Source: a virus
DNA: 22,310 bases
Reading direction: 5' to 3' (one strand)
Virus record (IMG/VR): IMGVR_UViG_3300032315_000344
Location: 1-22,310 of that record
The notes under the pieces were generated by a model. The model searched no databases. It saw only the letters and a program-made list of their open reading frames with translations, and had not been told where the DNA came from. Both the position numbers and the translations under genes were made by a program. This document shows positions 12,411 to 19,430 of this stretch, piece by piece. Numbering within the stretch: the stretch's first letter is position 1; the number at the start of each line of letters is the position of its first letter.

Positions 12411-13015
12411 GCGATGATTCAATCATTCGCCTTGTTGCCGTGGTGGCGGCGGTTGCTCTGCTGGCCGCCCCGTACCGGAAAACCATCGCCGGCTGGGTTT
12501 CTCAGGCCGCCGAAGCCTGCTACGCCGAACGCTCCGCTCTTAGCAGGATCGCAGCGGCGTTGCTGATTCTCGCGGCGGCATGGGGCCAGATCCCGATGCC
12601 CAAGCTTCCGACGGCTCCGACCGTCACTGTGGACGTGGAGACGCCGAGCGTGGAGATGCAGCAGCTGGTGAAGCCCGTGGCCGAGTCCCTCAAGGCGTTG
12701 CCAATGGGCGACCGGATGCTATGGGCTCAAACGTGGAACAAGGCCTCCACCGTCGTGGCCGGCGATGCCGTGACCACAGAAGTGGTGTTTACTGATACCC
12801 GCTCGCTGCGAATGTTCACCACACTGGCCATCGACATAGCATGGCGGCGCATCGGGCAGCACGCGCCCGGCTCAGTGGCGGGGCTCAGGGAGGCCGTGGA
12901 GGCCGCCTACGGGCAGGCTATTGGCGTGGACGTGGTTTCGGTCACGGCTGACGTGCGAAGCCGTTACGCAGCCTTTGCCAAGGCCGTGGCGTGGGCCGGC
13001 GTCAACGGAGGCTGA
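12407..13015 (+). CDS. membrane protein with two TM segments, TTG start
   Basis: I choose TTG at 12407: GGAGG sits at 12395-12399 and the codon overlaps the upstream stop as TTGA, matching the ATGA/GTGA pattern. An in-frame GTG at 12377 would overlap by 34 nt. The 202-aa protein has two hydrophobic helices: IIRLVAVVAAVALLAAPY (about 5-22) and ALSRIAAALLILAAAWGQI (about 44-62). A soluble domain of about 140 residues follows (KLPTAPTVTVDVETPSVEMQQLV, LWAQTWNKASTVV, SLRMFTTLAIDIAWRRIG). It may be a holin-like, spanin-like or superinfection-exclusion protein. Nothing decides between these. Confidence 0.6.
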   Translation: MSDDSIIRLVAVVAAVALLAAPYRKTIAGWVSQAAEACYAERSALSRIAAALLILAAAWGQIPMPKLPTAPTVTVDVETPSVEMQQLVKPVAESLKALPMGDRMLWAQTWNKASTVVAGDAVTTEVVFTDTRSLRMFTTLAIDIAWRRIGQHAPGSVAGLREAVEAAYGQAIGVDVVSVTADVRSRYAAFAKAVAWAGVNGG

Positions 13016-13018
13016 CGC

Positions 13019-13939
13019 ATGGCTGACCACGGCATGGGCTATGTGCCCGACCCCGAAGGTTCTGAGGCGTTCGTGGCAACGCTTCCGCACCCAACGCTTG
13101 CATCAGCCGGGCCTGATCTCAAGGCCGCCGACCAAGACGTGATGCTTTACCCGGCCCTGCTTCAGTGCATGCCGTCCTGGCGTCGAGGCTCGCAAGGAAA
13201 CGTTGGAAGTTGCGTTGGCTGGGGCGCGTCGCTCGCAGTAGACGTGCTCGCTGCGACGGACATCCATTGGCGGAAAGAGCCCGAAGCGTGGAACGGCCGC
13301 ACGATCGAGGCCAGTTTGTATGGTTTTTCGCGCGTCGAGGCTCGCGGCCAGAAGTCAAACACGGGCGGCGATGGCAGCACTGGCTTCCACGCTGCCAAGA
13401 GCGTCCGCGACTACGGTGCCCTGCACTACGGCGTGGACTATGGCGGCACCGTGTTTGAGAAGCACAGCAGCCAGCGGGAACGCGATTGGGGCCGCAACGG
13501 CGTGCCCGACGTGCTTGAGCCGTTTTCCAAAGAGCGGCGGTGCTCTGAGACAACGCTAGCCACGTCGTTTGCTGAGGCGGCGAAAGCCATCAGCAACGGC
13601 TACCCGTGTGTTGTGTGCAGCGGCCAGGGCTTTAGCATGAGCCGAGACGCTGACGGCTTTTGCAAGCCGGGTGGCGTCTGGTGGCACTCCATGTGCTTTA
13701 TCGGCGTGCGCTTTGGCAAGCGGCCCGGCCTCTTGTGTGCCAACTCGTGGGGCGACAGCAACACGGCTGGCAAGCACTTCCCCGAGACGATGCCGGATGT
13801 CGTCCGTAAATGTTCTTTCTGGGTGGATGCCGACGTGTGCGACCGCATGCTCAGTGGACGCGATTCTTACGTTTACGCCGGGTACAGCGGATTTAAGCCA
13901 ACGGCGATGCCTGACAACTGGCTGCGAGGTGTGCTGTGA
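13019..13939 (+). CDS. papain-like cysteine peptidase
   Basis: A 306-aa protein with the papain (C1) catalytic order: Q59 in RGSQGNVGSCVGWG as oxyanion Gln, C65 in GSCVGWG as nucleophile, H223 in GGVWWHSMCFIGV as general base, and N242 in CANSWGD as the third residue. NSWG is a textbook C1 motif. There is no signal peptide. Between the Cys and His halves is a Gly-rich polar domain (TGGDGSTGFHAAKSVRDYGALHYGVDYGG). It may cleave a virion or scaffold protein, act on host protein on entry or lysis, or inhibit a host peptidase. Viral papain-like enzymes at this position are uncommon. The start follows ACGGAGGCTGACGC. Confidence 0.85.
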   Translation: MADHGMGYVPDPEGSEAFVATLPHPTLASAGPDLKAADQDVMLYPALLQCMPSWRRGSQGNVGSCVGWGASLAVDVLAATDIHWRKEPEAWNGRTIEASLYGFSRVEARGQKSNTGGDGSTGFHAAKSVRDYGALHYGVDYGGTVFEKHSSQRERDWGRNGVPDVLEPFSKERRCSETTLATSFAEAAKAISNGYPCVVCSGQGFSMSRDADGFCKPGGVWWHSMCFIGVRFGKRPGLLCANSWGDSNTAGKHFPETMPDVVRKCSFWVDADVCDRMLSGRDSYVYAGYSGFKPTAMPDNWLRGVL

Positions 13940-14175
13940 GATTCCTTATCTGCCTCGTTGTCGTGCTGATTGGATGCGTGGCCACTCTGCCCGACGACCA
14001 CGGCGTATCCGCTGACATGGCCTGCGAGACAGCCCGCATGGTGACGCAGCTGCGGCACGAGATCGCCCCGACGCCGGCCAGCGACAAGTGTGACAACTGC
14101 GATGGCACGGGCACCATTGGCGACGGCCGTATTGCCCTGCCTTGCCCTGTCTGCAAAGGAACGGGCAAGAAATGA
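13936..14175 (+). CDS. small lipoprotein with DnaJ-type CxxCxGxG motifs
   Basis: The GTG at 13936 overlaps the peptidase stop (GTGA) and follows GAGGTGTGCT. Residues 1-14 are a lipoprotein signal (MRFLICLVVVLIGC) with the lipobox LIGC, so Cys14 would be lipidated. The mature 65 residues have a helical linker, then two DnaJ-like repeats: C52-D-N-C55-DGTG and C70-P-V-C73-KGTG. These usually bind one zinc. A membrane-anchored zinc module could be an outer-membrane spanin-like partner or a redox/chaperone element. It is 79 aa, with no J-domain. Confidence 0.7.
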   Translation: MRFLICLVVVLIGCVATLPDDHGVSADMACETARMVTQLRHEIAPTPASDKCDNCDGTGTIGDGRIALPCPVCKGTGKK

Positions 14176-14489
14176 CACGGGAAGAACTCGTTGCTGACGT
14201 GTGGAGCTCGCTGCCGATGCGCAAGCACTTGATTGGCCGTGAGCGTGTTGGCCGCATTGTTGAGCGGGCCTTGAGGGAATGGCCCATTCCGGTGCTGTAC
14301 CAGTGCGATGCCAAGCAAACCGAGGTGGTAGCCAAGCACTTCGCCCGCCGACTTGAACGCCAGGAGCGTGAGTACGGCATGGGCTTTCTGGCCAGCATCA
14401 TCCTGGCGGCCATCATCAGCGAGATCGTCAAGAAAATCGTGCAGCGGTGGCTGGATAATCGTGCCGAGATGCTGGAGGCCATGCAGTGA
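14172..14489 (+). CDS. small protein with a C-terminal membrane helix
   Basis: The ATG at 14172 overlaps the lipoprotein stop (ATGA); an in-frame ATG at 14142 would lie inside it. The 105-aa product is basic and helical (EELVADVWSSLPMRKHLIGRERVGRIVERAL), then a C-terminal hydrophobic segment (GFLASIILAAIISEIVKKIV, about 71-90) and a polar tail. It could be a holin or a membrane-anchored structural protein. It lies in a run with the two-TM protein, peptidase and lipoprotein, which together suggest a lysis or envelope-entry block. Confidence 0.6.
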   Translation: MTREELVADVWSSLPMRKHLIGRERVGRIVERALREWPIPVLYQCDAKQTEVVAKHFARRLERQEREYGMGFLASIILAAIISEIVKKIVQRWLDNRAEMLEAMQ

Positions 14490-14728
14490 CCGACCAAGCA
14501 AAGGAAACGCTGTACAGCATTATGGAGCGGTGGGGATTTCCCACTTTGGTAGCCATTGCCTGCGGCTGGGTGCTTCGCGCCGATGTTTTGCTACCTCTTG
14601 TTGAGGAGCACAGGGCCTTTGTGAAGAGCCTGAGCGAGACGCAGCGTGAGATCAGCAAGGCTGTGAGCGAGCAGACGCGGCTGCTGTATGCCCTACAGCC
14701 TCGAGCAGCAGAACAGCAGGAGAACTAA
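14486..14728 (+). CDS. single-TM protein, holin-like
   Basis: The GTG at 14486 overlaps the upstream stop (GTGA) with GGAGG seven bases earlier. The 80-aa protein has one hydrophobic helix near the N-terminus (FPTLVAIACGWVLRADVLLPLV, about 18-39) and an amphipathic charged helix after it (HRAFVKSLSETQREISKAVSEQTRLL). This N-terminal TM plus C-terminal helix layout resembles BhlA/UviB-type holins. The assignment rests on shape and position only. Confidence 0.5.
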   Translation: MTDQAKETLYSIMERWGFPTLVAIACGWVLRADVLLPLVEEHRAFVKSLSETQREISKAVSEQTRLLYALQPRAAEQQEN

Positions 14729-14731
14729 GAC

Positions 14732-15433
14732 ATGGGGATGAGTCCGACACTATTGAGGCCGCGAGCCAGGGGATTTAACCCGAAGAGCATCAGCGGGCTC
14801 AAGCTGTGGCTGGATGCTGCCAACGCTTCCACATTCACGCTCAACGGCACTGGAGTATCTCAGTGGAGCGACGGCAGCGGTAGCGGAAATCATTTCGTCC
14901 AAGCGACTTCGAACAACCAGCCATCTCGCACCGACACGCAAAACGGCAAAAGCGTTGTGACGTTTGACGGATCAAACGACAGGCTGGCAACTGCGTCTGC
15001 TATCTCGCTTGGCACTGGTGGCTATACAGTGTTTATCGTTGGATATCACGGCGGCAATTTTCAAGTAATGCTAGAAGGCGGAACACTCAACCCATATCTT
15101 TCGTCAAACTCAGACAACAGCACTGGCTTCATTCACTTTGATGGTGCTGCCGCTGTAAGCAGTACGGCAGGTACGTACTCGCTCAATACATGGTTTGTCC
15201 TTGAGTACGTAATCTCTCAGTCTTCAAGGCTTATTTCAGTAAACGGAACGCAGGTCGCTTCTGGCAGCGGAACGTCACGCGCCGCAAGCATTCAGTACCT
15301 AGGCTCAACTTCTAGCGGTTTCTACTGGAATGGAAGGTTTGCTGAGCTCCTGATTTATGGCTCCGCGCTTTCTGCTCAGAGATCAACCATCCGGAAATAC
15401 CTAGGCAGTAAGTGGGGAATCACCGTCGCATGA
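14732..15433 (+). CDS. LamG-like jelly-roll protein, probable adhesin or receptor-binding protein
   Basis: The 233-aa product opens with a basic tail (TLLRPRARGFNPKS), then ISGLKLWLDAANASTF, VSQWSDGSGSGNHF, QPSRTD and VVTFDGSNDRLAT, the typical first half of a concanavalin-like LamG jelly roll. It continues with TVFIVGYHGGNF, WFVLEYVISQSSRLISVNGTQV, YLGSTSSGFYWNGRFAELLIYG and a closing helix. It has no signal peptide, and phage proteins of this kind often end tail fibres or capsid decorations that bind host glycans. The DNA is visibly richer in A and T than its neighbours, which suggests recent exchange. A 4-nt overlap links it to the next gene. Confidence 0.7.
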   Translation: MGMSPTLLRPRARGFNPKSISGLKLWLDAANASTFTLNGTGVSQWSDGSGSGNHFVQATSNNQPSRTDTQNGKSVVTFDGSNDRLATASAISLGTGGYTVFIVGYHGGNFQVMLEGGTLNPYLSSNSDNSTGFIHFDGAAAVSSTAGTYSLNTWFVLEYVISQSSRLISVNGTQVASGSGTSRAASIQYLGSTSSGFYWNGRFAELLIYGSALSAQRSTIRKYLGSKWGITVA

Positions 15434-15720
15434 GATATTTCAGATGTCTGGCTGGCGATGAAGCGTATGAGCAAATCCGCACCACGCTTGATGCTGTCTG
15501 GGGCCACCCCAACCCCGAGACGAAAACGGTGACGTGCATTGACCCGGCGGCCGTTGCCCCGCGAGACACGCAGGGGCGCATCATGCTGGCTACGTCTGAG
15601 GAGTTCTGTGAGTACGCGGCGTCGGCTCAGATGCTTGCATCGGTACTCAGCAGCGGCGTAATAGAGGAGATTGACGCCGCGACGTATCTGCAAGAGTTGC
15701 CGCAGATTCCCGTACAGTAA
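15430..15720 (+). CDS. hypothetical phage protein, 96 aa
   Basis: The ATG at 15430 overlaps the LamG stop (ATGA); an in-frame ATG at 15412 is inside the LamG gene and less likely. Mixed alpha/beta content: MRYFRCLAGDEAYEQIRTTLDAVWGHPN, TKTVTCIDPAAVAPRDTQGRIMLATSEEFCEY, then helices to YLQELPQIPVQ. The wording is like small proteins between tail-fibre and head genes in phages, but I cannot name it. Confidence 0.6.
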   Translation: MRYFRCLAGDEAYEQIRTTLDAVWGHPNPETKTVTCIDPAAVAPRDTQGRIMLATSEEFCEYAASAQMLASVLSSGVIEEIDAATYLQELPQIPVQ

Positions 15721-15739
15721 CCACACCCAGGAGCTACCC

Positions 15740-16096
15740 ATGGCCGACAACATTCTGAGCCGGAAGAGCCGAGACATCGACATTACGCTGCACACGGCCA
15801 CGGCATCAGCTACCACGCTTGATATGCGTGACGTGGCTGGTGCTGTTGTGACGCTGGGCACCATGAGCACCAACGCCGCCACGCTCCAGATGTGGGTAGG
15901 CACGAGCACGGCCGGCACCTTTCGCCGACTCTACAAGCCTGACGGTAGCGTGGCTGACCTCACGCTTGCGGCCTCGAGCACGGACGGGCGAGCGTATGCC
16001 CTGCCTGATGAAGTCTTCGGTGCTGAGTACCTGAAGATCGTCTCGGCCACGACCAACAGCACGGGCACCGCTGGCGTGGTGATGCTGAAGAGCTAG
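15740..16096 (+). CDS. hypothetical protein, possibly virion-associated, 118 aa
   Basis: The ATG at 15740 follows CCAGGAGCTACCC, a clear Shine-Dalgarno. An in-frame start at 15671 gives a long overlap and no such signal. The protein is rich in Thr, Ala, Ser and Gly: NILSRKSRDIDITLHTATASATTLDMRDVAGAVVTLG, LQMWVGTSTAGTFRRLYKPDG, and TTNSTGTAGVVMLKS. The all-beta, low-Cys composition resembles phage decoration or head-fibre proteins. Function is not proven. Confidence 0.6.
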   Translation: MADNILSRKSRDIDITLHTATASATTLDMRDVAGAVVTLGTMSTNAATLQMWVGTSTAGTFRRLYKPDGSVADLTLAASSTDGRAYALPDEVFGAEYLKIVSATTNSTGTAGVVMLKS

Positions 16097-16098
16097 AC

Positions 16099-16434
16099 GT
16101 GCCTACCAAGATCCCCAGCCATAGGCCGCTGCGTCTTGGCCCTCGCATGCGAGAGGCCAGGCCCAACGCGGCAGCCCGTGGCTATTGCTCAGCCAGCCAC
16201 AAGGCGTGGAGGCAAGCGGTGCTGAACAGATGCCACTGGCAATGCGTTGACTGCGGCCGTGTGGCCTATGGCCGTGACATGCACGCAGATCACGTAGTAC
16301 CAGTGAGCGTGGCACCGGAGCGACGCTATGACGTGCAGAACGGTGCGGCCCTGTGCGTGTCGTGCCACAGCAGGAAGACCAACGCTGAGCGGCGAGGTGG
16401 GGAGGGCGGGTCTGCGAGCGCCGGTAGCGTCTGA
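16099..16434 (+). CDS. HNH endonuclease next to the terminase genes
   Basis: Starts at a GTG two bases after the preceding stop. The 111-aa product has a basic N-terminus, then GYCSASHKAWRQAVLNRCHWQCVDCGR (CxxC), MHADHVVPVSV with the catalytic HADH, and YDVQNGAALCVSCHSRKT with the second CxxC and the Asn and His of the HNH core. Free HNH nucleases beside terminases are common in HK97-type phages and assist specific cutting during packaging. Its proximity to the small terminase fits this role. Confidence 0.85.
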   Translation: MPTKIPSHRPLRLGPRMREARPNAAARGYCSASHKAWRQAVLNRCHWQCVDCGRVAYGRDMHADHVVPVSVAPERRYDVQNGAALCVSCHSRKTNAERRGGEGGSASAGSV

Positions 16435-16526
16435 GGAAAACCAGAAGTCCTGACGTGAGCGTGCGAGTGCAAGTTTTGGCTTAGGGGTAGGTCCGAAATG
16501 CTTGACTAGACACGCAGACTGCACGC

Positions 16527-17489
16527 ATGTGCATCACCTGCGTTGATTGCGGCACCAGCATTACAAGAAACGGCACCTGCGGAAGAAATCCAAAAAGGTG
16601 CAAGCAATGCCGCCTAGCATTCAGGGCACGCTCAGGCCGACGAGGGGGCGATAAGGCCAAACATCAGCACAGCTGCAGTGGCTGCGGCGTCTCGTTTACG
16701 TCGGGACGAGCCGTTCAAAAGTATTGCTCCATGAAATGCTGCCGCCGCGCCGGCCTGATTGTTATCAAGTGCAGCAATCCGCTTTGCAGCAACATGATTT
16801 CTCGCAGAAAAAGCAAAGTGAAGAAATGGAAGCCCTATTGCTCAACGAAATGCTCTGAGTCCAGATACCCACCTCCGCACGTATGCCAAAACCCTAAGTG
16901 CGGAAAGAGCTTTCGCATGAAGCACGTCACTAAAAATCAATGGCAGAACAAAGGAAAATACTGCTGCCCTGAGTGCTACCATGATCACAGGTGGGGGCAA
17001 AGCAGGCCAAGGAGACAATCTACCCGCGATCAAATCAAAAGGGCTTCTTCAAGTTCAATTGCAACGTCTCTCAGAAAGCGCTGCAAGGTGTTTGGCGTAA
17101 CCTTCGACCCCGCATGCACGCGGGTAAAAGTGCTTGAGCGAGACGGATGGAAATGCCAGAAGTGCGGCGTTCTGTGTAATAAAGAATACAGAAGAGATTC
17201 AGCGTCTGGCGCTTTTGAGCTAAGAAACGCGGAGCACGATCACATTATTCCGCTTTCTGTTCCAAGCAGCCCAGGCAACGTGTTTGAAAACTCGCAGTGT
17301 CTGTGTCGCCAATGCAATGGAACGAAGGGCAACAAGCCAGAAGGGCAGCTGCGGCTGTGCCTTGAGGAGGAAGCATGGGGAAGAGGGGTCCGCGTCCGCA
17401 GCCTACGCAACTCAAGATCATGCGAGGCAATCCCGGCCGAAGAACGATCAGCAAGCAGGAGCCGCTCCCGCCAGCCGATGGCGTTGTGA
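16527..17489 (+). CDS. second HNH endonuclease with multiple zinc fingers, probable free-standing homing type
   Basis: A 320-aa protein starting at ATG 16527 with no obvious Shine-Dalgarno. Residues 1-150 hold about five Cys pairs (CITCVDC, CKQC, CSGC, CSNPLC, CQNPKC, CCPEC), a series of zinc-ribbon modules. A basic linker follows, then an HNH domain (about 190-280: RVKVLERDGWKCQKCGVLC, NAEHDHIIPLSV, NVFENSQCLCRQCNGTKGNK). The tail from about 284 is read from the start of the small-terminase gene in another frame. Codon use is visibly more A-rich than the neighbours. Zinc fingers for DNA targeting plus HNH, inserted beside a terminase, suggest a mobile homing endonuclease. Confidence 0.8.
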   Translation: MCITCVDCGTSITRNGTCGRNPKRCKQCRLAFRARSGRRGGDKAKHQHSCSGCGVSFTSGRAVQKYCSMKCCRRAGLIVIKCSNPLCSNMISRRKSKVKKWKPYCSTKCSESRYPPPHVCQNPKCGKSFRMKHVTKNQWQNKGKYCCPECYHDHRWGQSRPRRQSTRDQIKRASSSSIATSLRKRCKVFGVTFDPACTRVKVLERDGWKCQKCGVLCNKEYRRDSASGAFELRNAEHDHIIPLSVPSSPGNVFENSQCLCRQCNGTKGNKPEGQLRLCLEEEAWGRGVRVRSLRNSRSCEAIPAEERSASRSRSRQPMAL

Positions 17490-17866
17490 TGCCTTCCCAC
17501 TTGGGGGAGGTTGCATCAGTTAAGTGGGCAGAGCTACTGCCGCTTCTTCAGTCAGTCAAGGTGATGACTCGCGCTGACACCGAAGCTCTCGCTCGATATT
17601 GCGATACATACGAATGGTGGCTTGCAACACGTGCAAAGCTCAAGGCTGAGGGCGATACCTACCCCATCCTGAACGATAAGGGAGAGATTAAATACATCGC
17701 ACAGCGTCCAGAGGTGTCGATAGCGAACAAGTTAGCGACGCAGTTGCGGCAGTTAGAGAACGACTTTGGCCTGTCGCCGGCGTCACGAACAAGCCTAAAG
17801 GTGGAGCCGGATGCCCAGGAAGAAAGCACACTGTCAAAATTCCTTGCCCGCCGCACGAAAGCGTGA
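17375..17866 (+). CDS. phage terminase small subunit, P27 family
   Basis: The ATG follows GAGGAGGAAGC. The 163-aa product has the P27 opening GKRGPRPQPTQLKIMRGNPGRRT, EPLPPADG, then a helical body (VKWAELLPLLQSVKVMTRADTEALARYCDTYEWWLATRAKL) and the family end ANKLATQLRQLENDFGLSPASRTSL. It recognises packaging sites on the genome and loads the large subunit. The first 115 nt overlap the end of the HNH gene, and its last 56 nt overlap the large terminase start. Confidence 0.92.
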   Translation: MGKRGPRPQPTQLKIMRGNPGRRTISKQEPLPPADGVVMPSHLGEVASVKWAELLPLLQSVKVMTRADTEALARYCDTYEWWLATRAKLKAEGDTYPILNDKGEIKYIAQRPEVSIANKLATQLRQLENDFGLSPASRTSLKVEPDAQEESTLSKFLARRTKA

Positions 17867-19430
17867 GTGGGTTGACGGGTTCCATTACGACCCCGCAGAC
17901 CCTGAGCTCGTAATTGATTTCTTGCAAGGCGTCTGCGTCCACACGAAAGACGGCGCGACCGCAAAGGCCGGCGAACCAGTAACGCTGCTGGAGTGGCACG
18001 CTGACGAAGTGATCAGACCGCTGTACGGATGGAAGGACAAGGACAATCTTCGCCGTTATCGAGTCGCGTACCTTGAGGTGCCTAAAAAGAATGCCAAGAG
18101 CACGCTGCTGTCGTGCCTAGCGATCTGGCATCTTGTGATGGAAGGCGTCGGAGAGCTTGGCTGCATTGCGGCAAAAGACCGCAACCAAGCGGCGATCATC
18201 TACGATGAGACGGCAAAGATGATCCTTGGTTCGCCTGAACTGCGAGGCGTGCTTGAGGTAATCGACAGCCGCAAGACGATTGTAAATCGAAGCAACAACA
18301 GCAGCCTGCGTGTCATATCTCGAGACGCCGGATCAGCCGAAGGCCCGTCATATTCGTTTGTGTTCTTTGACGAGCTGCATGCACAGCCTGACAGGAAGCT
18401 CTGGGAAGCATTGCGGTACTCGGGACGCTCCAGGCCGCAGCCGCTCATCTGCACAATCACCACGGCAGGCAGCGACAGGCAGTCAATTTGCTGGGAACAG
18501 CATGAATACGCTGAGCAGGTGATTGCTGACCCTGCGTATGATCCGCGATTTTACGGACGCATATGGGCCGCAAAAAAAGACGTAGATGACTACTTCTCGC
18601 CAGAAGTCTGGCGACGGTGCAACCCCGGCATGGGCATCACCATGACCGAGGAGTCCTTTGCGGCTGACGCGACAGAAGCCCGAAACAAGGCCACCAAGCT
18701 CAACGGCTGGCTCCGCTACTCGCTCGGAATTTGGACCGAGACAAACAATCGGTTTCTAGACCCAGACAAGTGGGCGGCGTGCGCATTGCCTCCACCAGTG
18801 CCTCTGTCTGGCCGTCCCTGCATTATCGGCATGGACTTAAGCAAGAGCACAGACTTGTCAGCGGTAGTCGCTTTGTTCCCGCAAGAAGACGGGACTTTCG
18901 ACATTGACGCCATGCTGTTCAGCCCGCGCGACCTAATCATGGAGCGCGAGCGCACAGACCGGCAGCCTTTCCAGCACTGGGTGGACTCTGGATACATAAC
19001 GGCCACCAGCGGCAACGTCATTGATCATGCAGTGATACGCGAATACGTGCTGAAGTACGCACAGGGCCATCAGGTTGAGCGGGTGCTTATGGACATGACT
19101 GGCGCTGTGCAGTTGGGCGTGGAACTGCAAGGAGCGGGGCTTGTTGTGGAATCATTTGGTCAGGGATTCCGCTCTATGAGCAGCCCTACAAAACTGCTGG
19201 AGAGCTTGGTGCTTCAGCAGAAAATACGCCACGCAGGCAACCCAGTGCTCTCGTGGATGGCTGCAGGCGTGACGGTTGAGACAGGAGCCTTTGAGGACAT
19301 TCGCCCTGTTAAGAAAAAGAGCACATGCCGGATTGACGGGATTGTCGCTCTGATCTTTGCGCTTGGCGGCTGGGAAACGAACAGCATCAAGAAGGCCACA
19401 GAACAGTCCTGGGACATGATGACGCTATGA
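17811..19430 (+). CDS. phage terminase large subunit
   Basis: The 539-aa motor and nuclease that pumps and cuts phage DNA. Walker A is VPKKNAKST (Lys96), Walker B is YSFVFFDELHA (Asp187, Glu188), and coupling motifs include ICTITTAGSD. The nuclease half begins IIGMDLSKSTDLSAVV (Asp342), then LMDMTGAVQLG and CRIDGIVALIFA with further acidic metal ligands. This is the Terminase_1/HK97 type usually found with P27 small subunits. Length is typical. The start overlaps the small subunit by 56 nt, which is common for this pair. Confidence 0.95.
   Translation: MPRKKAHCQNSLPAARKREWVDGFHYDPADPELVIDFLQGVCVHTKDGATAKAGEPVTLLEWHADEVIRPLYGWKDKDNLRRYRVAYLEVPKKNAKSTLLSCLAIWHLVMEGVGELGCIAAKDRNQAAIIYDETAKMILGSPELRGVLEVIDSRKTIVNRSNNSSLRVISRDAGSAEGPSYSFVFFDELHAQPDRKLWEALRYSGRSRPQPLICTITTAGSDRQSICWEQHEYAEQVIADPAYDPRFYGRIWAAKKDVDDYFSPEVWRRCNPGMGITMTEESFAADATEARNKATKLNGWLRYSLGIWTETNNRFLDPDKWAACALPPPVPLSGRPCIIGMDLSKSTDLSAVVALFPQEDGTFDIDAMLFSPRDLIMERERTDRQPFQHWVDSGYITATSGNVIDHAVIREYVLKYAQGHQVERVLMDMTGAVQLGVELQGAGLVVESFGQGFRSMSSPTKLLESLVLQQKIRHAGNPVLSWMAAGVTVETGAFEDIRPVKKKSTCRIDGIVALIFALGGWETNSIKKATEQSWDMMTL

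Noticed and set aside
13893-14501. Long minus-strand frames over the lipoprotein and membrane genes
   Set aside because: Antisense shadows of four coupled + genes with good start signals.
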